A stretch of DNA of 64,000 bases from Pythium myriotylum. Lineage: Eukaryota > Oomycota > Peronosporomycetes > Pythiales > Pythiaceae. The stretch spans positions 2,418,001 through 2,482,000 of the forward strand of contig JALJCQ010000001.1 in the NCBI GenBank assembly GCA_023091665.1, written 5' to 3'. The notes beneath the pieces are model-generated. The model saw nothing but the letters and a program-made list of their open reading frames with translations, was not told the origin of the DNA and made no database searches. Below, one piece after another: positions 1 through 9,357 of this stretch. Each line of letters starts with the position of its first letter. The first letter of the stretch is position 1. The translations under genes and the position numbers were made by a program.

Positions 1-1183
1 ATGCAGATCGAAGACGAGGCTAAGGCATTGATGAAGGGGATCGCGGAGATGAAAACAGCGCTCTTAGTCGGTGGCCTCCCTATACCACCCCAGCTTCATC
101 GCCTTTGCCAAGGTGTACAGCTCTTGGTCGCAACACCGGGTCGGCTAGTTGAAATCCTTGTCCATCACTCTGAGGGCAAGCTGGACCAGATCCTAGACCA
201 TGTTCGAATATGCGTCGTCGATGAAGTCGACATGATGCTCAGTGTTGGCTTCAACAGGGTTCTCGCGCAGATTGTTGGCGTTCTCTCCGCTTCGAATGTT
301 CGCGCGCAGATGATTTTCACCAGTGCAACAATATCGGAGCATGTGGAGGAGACAGTTATGAAATGCTTGGGGGGCCACTCGGTCAAGTATATGCGGGTTA
401 GAGTCGGGCAGAACGTTTCCAAAGGTGGGCGTGCCGGCGTGGTACTTAACGCGGATGCCCTCCACTCTGTTTTGTGGCGTGAAGAGAAGTCGAAAAAAGT
501 CGAATTGTTTCGTTTCTTACAGGAGAATCAAGCTGGGCAAACGGTGAGTTTGCTCGTGATCACTGCATTTGATGGACTGCATTCGTTCCTGAAACTTTTA
601 AATGCAGTTAGTTTTCGTTGATTCAAGAGCTGCTGCTGATATGCTCGCGAAGTCTATTGAGAAGCAGTGCTATCATCACACAGCGAGAAGTTTTCATGGT
701 GGCAAGTCTCAAGAAGAGAGGCTAAAAATCCTGGAAGATTTCGTGGATGAACGAGTCCGTATTTTGGTGTCAACCAACGTATTGGGTCGAGGAATCGACT
801 TGCTGAATGTCGACAACATCGTCATCTTTGATGCACCAAAGAAAATTACCGAATACGTGCATATAGTTGGTCGTGTTCGGCGAGGGCAATCAGGCACGGG
901 GCTGAGTGTCGGGTCATCGACAATGTACGTGAACTCTGGTGACAAATTGATATTTCCTGATCTCGTAGATCTTTATCGAACATCTCGCCTTCATATTCCC
1001 GGAGAGGTGTACGGTACTTTGCGTGCCAGCGCCCCACAAAAGGAGCGAAAAGCTACTGCTTCGGTCGCAGTAGATGACGCAAAGCGTGCCTACCGTGTGA
1101 TTCACGATGCGAAATCTGACGGTTCGAAGCTCACATCGTTTTGGGGTCCATGGAAATCAAAAAAACGCACGAGATACGGATGA
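1..1183 (+). CDS. DDX59: DDX59-type DEAD-box RNA helicase, 3' part (5' end outside window)
   Basis: Two exons, 1-543 and 608-1183, joined across a 64-nt intron (GTGAGT...GCAG), giving 372 residues of a truncated helicase; the Met at base 1 is internal. Visible motifs in order: the GG block (GGLPIPPQL), ATPGR (motif Ib, residues 44-48), DEVD in place of DEAD (motif II, 74-77), SAT (motif III, 108-110), then in exon 2 STNVLGRGID (motif V) and HIVGRVRRG (motif VI, normally HRIGR.GR). The KTALLVGGLPIPPQL stretch is characteristic of DDX59 rather than other DEAD-box families. The family unwinds RNA using ATP; animal DDX59 is linked to ciliary signalling. The motif Q and Walker A region must lie upstream of the window. 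Confidence 0.85.
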
Positions 1184-1719
1184 TTGATCTGGATGCTTGG
1201 CTCGTACTTCGAAGTGGAGCGTTTTTCACTGCAAAAAAAAAGAGAAAGTGGCACACCTTAAGGGTGGTAGGTGTTGCTCTGGGAGGAATTGCATGTGCTT
1301 CATCATGACTCATGTTTACTCTTTCAACACCGAAGTGAGCACTCGACGAAATCTCTACTAACCAGTAGGCAGGCCTGCGCTGAATCTGTTGGAGGAGATG
1401 TTTTCTTCCAAATAACCGAACGGCAACTATGAATTCAAGATTATCGGTAGGACTGAACGTTTTCAATTTGCCTCGCCCCCAACGTGAGTTTTCCTGTTAA
1501 AACTTCGCCAAGAAGCAATTCAAAGCAAATTTACTTGGCAGCTTGAAAGTTCCTCATTCGTGTGGTACACGCAAGCCCAGCGGAACAGCTCATGCTATTC
1601 TTGCCGCGCGACCAGTTCAACCGATGCAACATCAGTGAGCACGCAGGTCAGCAATAATCCCCACCAAGACTGATACCATCACGACCTCGGCAACGGCGAT
1701 TGAAACGACAGACTCCACC
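1184..1719. other. Intergenic, no gene recognised
   Basis: 536 bp between the helicase stop and the first membrane-protein gene. Only short overlapping open frames without family resemblance are present. It should hold the helicase 3' end and the promoter of the next gene. Confidence 0.5.
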
Positions 1720-3420
1720 ATGGTGTCGACCACAGGGATTACGGGAGCTGTTTGGCAATACCAACTAGCACCACTACATGAACTACCAGATGTTGACCTA
1801 GCAGTCTCGCTCAAGTCGCGATTCGTTCACAATAGGTTCGCACACCAGGTGCTGCGCGCCGTCGCAATCTCGCCGATCACATTTGTGGCCTATATGATAT
1901 ACATGGTAACAGCGTTTATCGTCTTCTTCGTTCCAGCATCCGTTGGGAGACCTATCAGCATCGTTGGATTTGTGCTTGGTCTACCAGCCTCGATTGTTTC
2001 ACTCGCAAACCTTCGGTACGAGATGGGTTTGGTGCTGCTGCAGACCTACGATATCTGGTTCTCAAGTTTTGTATCAGCATTGTCCACATCAATCATCGCC
2101 ATCCTTTTTCAAGATTCGCGGGCGGCTGTGATCTTCCTCTCCTGGCTTGCTTTTACAATCAACGTGTTTGTCGACGCGTCTATCTTCGCCCAGCGAAACG
2201 TTCGAATTGCCAACCTCTTTTCTGCGATATGCTTCATGGCTATCGCCGGTGCTGTTGGAGTACAGTACACGGACCAGCTACATCTCTTTGAAATATTTCG
2301 CGTCAATAGTCACGTTCTTCCAGCGAATGCGGTGGCTCGCGATTGTCTCACTACTGTGGTTGTTGTTCTTTTCCGGAACGTCGTGCGTAAAAATCGTGGA
2401 GTCGTCACGGAAAACACGTTAGATATCGCGACTGTAGTCACAAGATGTGTCACATTTCGATGTCAGCTTCAGATTCAAGAAATTGCTCCGAGTCAGCATG
2501 GCCAAAATCTGCATGGGCAAAACAACTTGGCGCCACTATCGCCAGCTGCACTATCTCTTCCTTCGAGACAATTGACAACAGTTCGCTTCCAGTTCGCTCC
2601 ATTTCTGCAGTGCTTTGATGTTCGTGATACCCTTTTTCCGTTGCTGGGGCTCAGTTGGAGAGGACAGGACGAGAATCGATACAGACACGTGTGGTGGCTC
2701 GGCATCGCTGGATTTGCCCTCACAAACTTATTGTACATGCTTGATCTATTATGGCCCACTCAAACGACACGATTTCACCTCCTAGTTCTTGCAGTGCTTG
2801 GTGCGTCCGCCTCTTGCATCTTCCTCCTGATTACAACAGCGACAATGCAGCGCCAACTTCTCCACGCCCTAGTCACATCGTTCGACTTCATCTTCATTGC
2901 CATCCAGCTCACAATTGTCCACTTTGCTCTCGCTGACATTCTCTTCTGGCGTTCTTGTACCGTCGTGGTGGTGTTTTCGAACTTGTTGTGGAGTCTTTGG
3001 CTCTTGTGTTGGGATAGCATCACACCTCCCGCACGTTTGCGCTTGGGTCTCTCTTACCGGTTTGTCGTGTGGATTGGCCCCCCAGCAGCTTTCCTCCTCT
3101 GTGGCGCGATTGCGATCATCTTTATAGTCAGACTGCCTGACACGATAAACGATCGTGTCTTCTTCACCGTCCATGTGCTGAATCGAGACGTCCAGTTTCG
3201 AGCACTTACGTGGTATTTCAGCTCTGCAACGACTGTCTCTACTTGGGCTATCCGCATCGTGTGGCGAATGATTCAGGCAACGGACAAAGAGTTAGTCGTC
3301 TTGGATGGCACAGTGTTCTACGAGTCTCGTCAGCTCACGCGCCGTGGTCGAGAGAGATCCATGGCAAACGAAACCCCCGTACCTCAATTTGGAGCGTTTC
3401 CTGTTGTTCCATTATCATGA
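1720..3420 (+). CDS. Polytopic membrane protein, tandem family member 1
   Basis: Single-exon 566-residue protein with about ten hydrophobic segments. It is clearly paralogous to the next two genes: shared N-terminal motif (ELPDVDL, then a basic K-S-R-F patch), a TYDIWF motif in the middle of the first half, a TSFDF motif in the second half, a DSITPP loop and the C-terminal signature ELVVLDGTVFY followed by a basic tail. The two halves look like repeats of each other (see findings). No signal peptide or known catalytic motif is seen and I do not recognise the family; it may be a transporter, channel or scaffold restricted to oomycetes. Compared with its two neighbours this copy is the most divergent (for example it lacks the WLGSWPN motif). 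Confidence 0.75.
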   Translation: MVSTTGITGAVWQYQLAPLHELPDVDLAVSLKSRFVHNRFAHQVLRAVAISPITFVAYMIYMVTAFIVFFVPASVGRPISIVGFVLGLPASIVSLANLRYEMGLVLLQTYDIWFSSFVSALSTSIIAILFQDSRAAVIFLSWLAFTINVFVDASIFAQRNVRIANLFSAICFMAIAGAVGVQYTDQLHLFEIFRVNSHVLPANAVARDCLTTVVVVLFRNVVRKNRGVVTENTLDIATVVTRCVTFRCQLQIQEIAPSQHGQNLHGQNNLAPLSPAALSLPSRQLTTVRFQFAPFLQCFDVRDTLFPLLGLSWRGQDENRYRHVWWLGIAGFALTNLLYMLDLLWPTQTTRFHLLVLAVLGASASCIFLLITTATMQRQLLHALVTSFDFIFIAIQLTIVHFALADILFWRSCTVVVVFSNLLWSLWLLCWDSITPPARLRLGLSYRFVVWIGPPAAFLLCGAIAIIFIVRLPDTINDRVFFTVHVLNRDVQFRALTWYFSSATTVSTWAIRIVWRMIQATDKELVVLDGTVFYESRQLTRRGRERSMANETPVPQFGAFPVVPLS

Positions 3421-3901
3421 TTGCGAGGATCGATAACCGGCTTTCACGAACTAAAGTATAATGTCGACGAATCCAGGTAGCCTTGATAACCTCCGCATCC
3501 ACACACGGGAATGCTTGTCTCGTAGAAGACGCACAAGAGGTGCGATTAGTCAGTCAACCCGTCTCAGGCAATTCCTTTCGCCATATCCTGTGAAACTGTG
3601 GTAAAGCATGCCTGGCGATTTTCTCATGTAAACAAGTAAGTTATGGTAAAGCCTTTTCACTGGGATTCCAACACAACATATGCACAGTGAAAAATCGCCG
3701 TTCTTGAAAAATGAATGACGCGGGAGAATATACACAATAACCGTGGGTCATGGTTGCTTCACGAGGAGCCGAAAAGTTCCAATTGGACACAGTCTTAATA
3801 CGAGACTTTTTGATCCAGGAGGTGTGGAAGGCAGGTATTTATAGATCCATTCAGGTCCCTCGAAGTTTCCTTTAGATATAACTACGTGTTGACCGAGGAG
3901 A
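3421..3901. other. Intergenic, no gene recognised
   Basis: About 480 bp separating membrane-protein genes 1 and 2. Relatively AT-rich; no coding signal or RNA gene seen. Probably 3' end of gene 1 and promoter of gene 2. Confidence 0.5.
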
Positions 3902-5635
3902 ATGCGCTTCCAATTGGGGGGTCAAGTGTCACCAAACGTCCACAACCTCATTCCATGTGACGTACTTGTCCATCGGCAAACAGCAATCGAGAGTGACTGC
4001 ATGTACAAGCTCGAGCCATCCTATCCGTTGCCAATTCTTGACCTCTCACGAACCGTGAAATCGGAGGTATTCACACCCGCCATGAGTCGTGTCTTTAATT
4101 CCATTCGCCGCCATCCGATGTTGCTGCTAATAGGATATTTGCTCACTACTTTGAGCTATCTGGTTTGCTTGTTGGTGCCTGCCAGAGTTGGCGGGTACAT
4201 AGCTCTTGCTGGTGTTATAATCGGGATCCCCGGAAACTATTTCGTCATAGCTCAAATGCGCTACGACATCCTGAAGATCCTCGCGCCGACATTTGATGTT
4301 TGGTTTGCCTCCATCGCGTGGCTCATATTGTTTACAATTCTGGCAATGGTGCTCAACGATCTTCGCGCCGTGATTGTTGTTTCGTTCTGGTTGGGCAGCT
4401 GGCCCAACACCTGCCATGATGCTGTTCTCGTGACAATTCGACCGATCGTGATCTTTAATGTGATTTGTGTGTTTGTGAGCGGCCTCATCGTGCTTGGTGT
4501 CAACTTCATGTACATCGACGGACTCCGCGACTTCGACATCATGCGATACGGAGATAGCTTTCTATCCGCGCGTAGCGCTATAACGAGCGGTTTTGTGACG
4601 GTGGCAGCAATCATGGCGCGGAATGTGTATCGTCGACGGAATGTGGTCTTGCGCAGAACGCGCACATCCGACCTTGAATGTGTGATCTACAGATGCCAAC
4701 TGAGGTTTACTCGAAGGCAAGACAGCCGCGATCTGGACATTGCCTCGAGCAATATCCATCGAGACAGTGTCACTGCAGACGTTGAGCCCCACCTTCAACC
4801 GATGCGATACACAACAACAAATCCTATATTCGACGCTCGCCAAACAGTCATCCCAGCTGCATACACTTTCGTCTCGAGTAAGCTTGATCGATTTGGACCG
4901 ATATGGTCAGCTCTCGCATTCTCAGGAGTTTTGCTGATGCTATGCGGCAGCGTATCGATGGCCCTCAGCGAGATTTGCCCCTTTCAGCTTGCCAGTCTAT
5001 CAGCTGCACTTGTTCTTACAGGAGCGAATAGCATCATTTCTCTTACACTCTCACAACGAGATCTTCTAAAGGCGGTGTGTTCGTCGTTCGATTTTGCTTT
5101 CGTCGCTACTCAGCTTACAGGAGTGCACGTTTGCGCTTGTGATATGTTCGGGTGGAAAACCACGGCAATTCTACTCGCTGGGTCGTCTTGGCAGTGGATA
5201 CATTGGGCTTTGCTCATGGATGCACTTACACCTCCAGTGCGCCAGCGTTTCCAGTGTCATACTGTACTGGTGCGATTCCTCCTCAGTTGCACCTTCGCAG
5301 CCGGTGTTCTACTTGTTTACATGATCATATTCGCCGATCCACCGGCACGCGCAGTTGACCGAGTGCTCTGGTCAGGGATTGTTATGGGGCATACCGTCGA
5401 CGTTCGCATACTGCCACAGTTTTATAGCTCCCTGACCATGGTGTTCTTGCTGATTCCACGTTATCTTTGGCGGTCATTTCGGTCAACAAGCAGTGATCTC
5501 GTTGTACTTGACGGCACGGTTGTTTTCAAAAATTCGTTCGCTCGGCGAAGAATGAAGCTTGCTCATGTCATTCCATCGCCGGTACTTGCTTTGGGCACTG
5601 GCCGAACCGAAGACCCTTCACCGCGGAAGATTTGA
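3902..5635 (+). CDS. Polytopic membrane protein, tandem family member 2
   Basis: Single exon, 577 residues from the first Met; a second in-frame Met at 4001 starts only four residues before the conserved N-terminal LEPSYPLPILDL motif, so the true start is uncertain. About ten membrane segments. Shares with member 3 the motifs TFDVWFAS, LNDLRA, SFWLGSWPN, SSFDFAF, DALTPP and the C-terminal DLVVLDGTVVF plus basic tail. The WLGSWPNTC segment is followed by an aspartate conserved among the paralogues. Function unknown; the tight tandem arrangement on one strand shows origin by local duplication. Confidence 0.75.
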   Translation: MRFQLGGQVSPNVHNLIPCDVLVHRQTAIESDCMYKLEPSYPLPILDLSRTVKSEVFTPAMSRVFNSIRRHPMLLLIGYLLTTLSYLVCLLVPARVGGYIALAGVIIGIPGNYFVIAQMRYDILKILAPTFDVWFASIAWLILFTILAMVLNDLRAVIVVSFWLGSWPNTCHDAVLVTIRPIVIFNVICVFVSGLIVLGVNFMYIDGLRDFDIMRYGDSFLSARSAITSGFVTVAAIMARNVYRRRNVVLRRTRTSDLECVIYRCQLRFTRRQDSRDLDIASSNIHRDSVTADVEPHLQPMRYTTTNPIFDARQTVIPAAYTFVSSKLDRFGPIWSALAFSGVLLMLCGSVSMALSEICPFQLASLSAALVLTGANSIISLTLSQRDLLKAVCSSFDFAFVATQLTGVHVCACDMFGWKTTAILLAGSSWQWIHWALLMDALTPPVRQRFQCHTVLVRFLLSCTFAAGVLLVYMIIFADPPARAVDRVLWSGIVMGHTVDVRILPQFYSSLTMVFLLIPRYLWRSFRSTSSDLVVLDGTVVFKNSFARRRMKLAHVIPSPVLALGTGRTEDPSPRKI

Positions 5636-5810
5636 CTCTATAAATGACTCTTTAAATGCATCATCAACCCCTCGTATTCGAGTTCCCGACCCTCCGCTCA
5701 TCAATCGTTATACACGTTATTCGACGTTTTTCCAGTCTTCTTGCGCGCAAAAAATAGTCGTGCTGCCTAACTGGAACGTTGTGGGGCACTCGCCAAACGC
5801 TTCATGCTCA

Positions 5811-7451
5811 ATGACTTCGGTTGCACCACACTGCTTCTCAGAAAGCCCTGTGTACGAGTTGCAACCATCCCGTGAGCTCCCATCAATCGACTTGAGCATT
5901 ACTGTGCGATCTCGTTTCTGCAACACAATCACCTCGCGAATGTTAGACAAGATCCGGCAACACCCAGCGCTGGTAGTCGCATACGTATTTACGCTCCTGA
6001 GTTACGTTGTCGTAATGGCAGCACCGAAAAGTCTGGGTCGATATCTAGCCGTTGCTGCAGCTCTGGCGAGCCTACCGGGTAGCATCGTTGCGTTCTCTTT
6101 ACTTCGTGTGGATATCCTCAAGCTGCTTTTTAAAACCTACGACGTGTGGTTCGCGTCAGCTGTATGGTTTGCGCTTTTCATCATACTCGCCAATCTAGTC
6201 AACGACATGCGAGCATCTATGATGGTATCGTTCTGGCTCGGAAGTTGGCCAAATGTTTGCATTGACGCAAACGTAGCCTCGATTCGACAGCTCTCGATTT
6301 TGAACGTAGTGAGCATATTTGTCGCTATCGTTGTTGGGATCTGCGTCAGCCTCGAGATCACAGATGGATTGGTGCTGTTTGATGTTGCACGATACCGGCA
6401 ACACGCGCTATCAGCAAAAGCTGTGGCAGCGGACTGCTTCGTCACAGTGACAGCCACAATGGCACGAAATACCTACCGTCGTCGTGCCTTATCTCAACGA
6501 GCGGGGAGTGTGAAAGAAATCGAGTGCGTCAGCTTGAGATGTCGGTTGAAAATAGTTTTGGCAGATACTTGTACTGCGGGGCCGATACTGGGACATTCTA
6601 AGATTCAGCATATCGCAGAGACCACGACATTTCAGCCCATTCGCTACAAACCCAGCCTTGGACGGATAGATGCCAGGCACACCCTGCTTCCATCTGGCTT
6701 CAACTACGCAATGTCAATGCGTCGAACTGTTCATGTCATTATTACTGCCGTCGGAGTTATCGGTTTTGCTCTCTTGGCTGTGAACGGAAGCGCTAGACTC
6801 GTCATCGAAATCGTCCATACCGAGATTGCTGTCATCGACCATGTGGAGGACTCAATCATCTATGTTGGGTTTGGGTGTTCTTTTTTGTTCTGCGGATCGA
6901 CATTGGCCCTCTGTCAAAGGGACTTGCTCTGGCTGATATACACGTCCTTCGATTTCGTCTTCTTCATGGCGCAAGCTACATTTGTTCACATCTGCGTCTG
7001 CGACATGTTCTTCTGGGAGCCACGAACCGTTATGCTCACTTTGACGACGTGGATTTGGCTGCACTGGGTTCTCATACTTGACGCGGTCACCCCTGTGATT
7101 CGCGAGACGTTAAAGATCCAACGTGCCATTCCAAGGATTGTCTTTCTGTGGTGCATTTCAGCTGGAATTGGCCTTGTCTACTGCTTGATATTTGCAGATC
7201 CCCCACCGCAAGTTCAAGATCGAATACTATTGTCCGCGACAATCAGAAACCACAATGCTACGTTCCGGATGATACCCCAGTTTTTCAGCTCGCTAGCGAC
7301 AATATTTTTACTTTCACTTCGCTTCTTCTGGCATCAATGCTGGAACAGCCCCGTCGAACTTGTTGTGCTCGATGGTCGGGTGGTCTTCGCAAACGCGTCT
7401 TTGAAGGCAAGGCGACTCGCCCCATGTAGAATCGGACATCAACCGTCTTGA
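5811..7451 (+). CDS. Polytopic membrane protein, tandem family member 3
   Basis: 546 residues from the Met at 5811, chosen because it places the conserved YELQPSRELPSIDL motif about as far from the start as in member 1; the frame stays open back to 5559, overlapping the 3' end of member 2. About ten membrane segments, with the first-half motif DILKLLFKTYDVWF and the second-half counterpart DLLWLIYTSFDFVF, DAVTP, and the C-terminal ELVVLDGRVVF signature. Its stop lies only 37 bp from the convergent F-box gene. No known family recognised. Confidence 0.75.
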   Translation: MTSVAPHCFSESPVYELQPSRELPSIDLSITVRSRFCNTITSRMLDKIRQHPALVVAYVFTLLSYVVVMAAPKSLGRYLAVAAALASLPGSIVAFSLLRVDILKLLFKTYDVWFASAVWFALFIILANLVNDMRASMMVSFWLGSWPNVCIDANVASIRQLSILNVVSIFVAIVVGICVSLEITDGLVLFDVARYRQHALSAKAVAADCFVTVTATMARNTYRRRALSQRAGSVKEIECVSLRCRLKIVLADTCTAGPILGHSKIQHIAETTTFQPIRYKPSLGRIDARHTLLPSGFNYAMSMRRTVHVIITAVGVIGFALLAVNGSARLVIEIVHTEIAVIDHVEDSIIYVGFGCSFLFCGSTLALCQRDLLWLIYTSFDFVFFMAQATFVHICVCDMFFWEPRTVMLTLTTWIWLHWVLILDAVTPVIRETLKIQRAIPRIVFLWCISAGIGLVYCLIFADPPPQVQDRILLSATIRNHNATFRMIPQFFSSLATIFLLSLRFFWHQCWNSPVELVVLDGRVVFANASLKARRLAPCRIGHQPS

Positions 7452-7487
7452 TCCTTTTAATGAACTTGCATATTGACAAATTGTGGT

Positions 7488-9269
7488 TCACCCCAAGACG
7501 ATGTTAAAATCTCCAGATCGACAAAGTATGAAGCCCCCCACCGTCCCAGTCTGAAGCTGATATGGATTGTTCCCTCTAGATCCAGGCATGATTATAGGGC
7601 CTACCTCACTCGCAGCAAAGCACTCGTGGATCGATGCCGCGCCGACGCAACCTCTAAACGCTGCAAGTATCACAGGGATTGAGTCATCATCAATCTCCGT
7701 CGAACAAACAACAACTGTTCCTAGAATGGTATCGGAAATTTCTTTCACTGAGTCACCAAGCTGGCGAATGCGGTTAGTGATCACTGCCCCGAGATCTTCG
7801 GCACTGCACCGAACAGTGACTACTCCAAAATCTCCAACTTCCCAATGGTCGTCAATGGTTAGTAGGCCGTGTTGATCGACAAACAGTGAAATGGATCGAA
7901 CTTCCTCCATCGAGTGCCGGTAGTTTGTGTCGTAGTGCACATTCAACTCGGGGAGCATCGCAACGCGGATCGCAAAGGCCGAACGTGACGAGTACAGATT
8001 CATGATGCCACCAGGAGAGTTCCCACGCTGCATTTGGTCTCCGACGATTGTATCAAGAGATTGCGACATGGAGTTGCCACCGCTAAAATCGACGATCGAT
8101 ACGGACCTGTAGACACGACTATCACGGCGTATGAAATCCGCTCCTTCGGGCATTGTGAGTCCTTCATTCCTCAAGATTGGTGTCAATGGGCGATCCAGAC
8201 ACAGCTCTAGCGGTTTCACGAATACTCTCCCACGTAAGCGGATCATGAGCGCAGCCGGACAGGAAAACAGGCCAGCTGGGGAAACCTTCGTGGTCCTGGT
8301 TCTTCGACTGGCTTGCATGTTCACCCGCCGTGGACTTAAAGCCCTAGTGAATGTCATAAGAGACGGTGCGTGATCTGCTTGGGAGAGGACAGCCCCTCCA
8401 ACGTTAGCCTTCGGGAACCATTGCGCTGCCAGTTGCAACAGCGCGCGCGCAGGCTTGGTATTGTTGCTCCAGATCAACAGTGACGTCCGCTCATTAGCCT
8501 TGCCCTCGACATCAACAAATGGGCACGCGATTTCCTCAGTGAGACCACTTGCTGACCACCGAAGAGCCTTGCGATCGAAAGCCTCCGAATCTACCGCTGT
8601 TTCCCCGAAGTGACCGATCGACACCGTGAAGTTCACCGTCCGCTCGCTTTCTCGAGGAACTGGCAGTCCATTTTCGCCGGATATTGCACCGTTGAGCAGT
8701 CCCACGAGCACGCATCCGACGGGAAGGATATCATGGGAAACGACTGTGTGAACGAGCTCCTTCCACACGGCTTCGGCCTGACGCGCATCGTGGTGGTTGG
8801 CGAAGGACAGACTCACAAGCGCTAATACTGGCGCGAAGCGAAGAGCGTCCACTCCGCCTAGGCCCAGACGAGCAATCATGTCAACGAGGCAGTCATGAGG
8901 ATTGTCGCCGCCGTGGGTCGTCGTCTTCCACTCTGCCGACCGTCTCTTAGCGAGACGCACCGAATGGCTCCACGATTTGTTCACGGAGGCCAGAGCGCTT
9001 GTGTCGTGCCAGACGAGGAAAGGAAGCAGCGACTGGGCCACGATGTCGTCCGGGAGTGTGGGCAGCGTGCCCCGACTCGTCGGCTTGCTGTGACGCCTCG
9101 CTGCTGCCTTTCGCGACCGATTCTGTGGCTTCCCGGACAGCGGGGCGTCGCGGCTTGTCGCCTGCGCACTCGCACGTCCTCTGCCTCCGCGACCGCGGCT
9201 GCGGTGGCTGGTGGGCCGCCGACCCGAGGGCTCCGCACGGTCTGCTGAACGAGTCATCTTGCTCACCAA
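7488..9269 (-). CDS. F-box/FIST domain protein, FBXO22-like
   Basis: 593 residues in one exon. The N terminus is basic, Gly/Arg/Ser-rich (about 1-66). An F-box-like domain occupies roughly 68-110 (LPDDIVAQSLLPFL, then a conserved SVNKSW). The remainder matches the FIST N/C architecture: an N-terminal FIST portion with LALVSLSFA and PVGCVLVGLLNG, and a C-terminal portion ending with ECFAASEVGPI, the counterpart of the G-E-(I/V)-G motif of FIST_C. F-box plus FIST is the arrangement of FBXO22, a substrate receptor of SCF ubiquitin ligases; the FIST part is a ligand-sensing module in bacteria. Role in protein turnover is inferred. A second Met at residue 5 could be the start. Confidence 0.65.
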   Translation of the reverse strand: MVSKMTRSADRAEPSGRRPTSHRSRGRGGRGRASAQATSRDAPLSGKPQNRSRKAAARRHSKPTSRGTLPTLPDDIVAQSLLPFLVWHDTSALASVNKSWSHSVRLAKRRSAEWKTTTHGGDNPHDCLVDMIARLGLGGVDALRFAPVLALVSLSFANHHDARQAEAVWKELVHTVVSHDILPVGCVLVGLLNGAISGENGLPVPRESERTVNFTVSIGHFGETAVDSEAFDRKALRWSASGLTEEIACPFVDVEGKANERTSLLIWSNNTKPARALLQLAAQWFPKANVGGAVLSQADHAPSLMTFTRALSPRRVNMQASRRTRTTKVSPAGLFSCPAALMIRLRGRVFVKPLELCLDRPLTPILRNEGLTMPEGADFIRRDSRVYRSVSIVDFSGGNSMSQSLDTIVGDQMQRGNSPGGIMNLYSSRSAFAIRVAMLPELNVHYDTNYRHSMEEVRSISLFVDQHGLLTIDDHWEVGDFGVVTVRCSAEDLGAVITNRIRQLGDSVKEISDTILGTVVVCSTEIDDDSIPVILAAFRGCVGAASIHECFAASEVGPIIMPGSRGNNPYQLQTGTVGGFILCRSGDFNIVLG

Positions 9270-9357
9270 TGACCCAGCGACGAGAAATACGTAATTATGA
9301 TGAACTATTGGACTATATTCTCAATTGATTAGATCGATGATGAGATGTAGCCATGTG

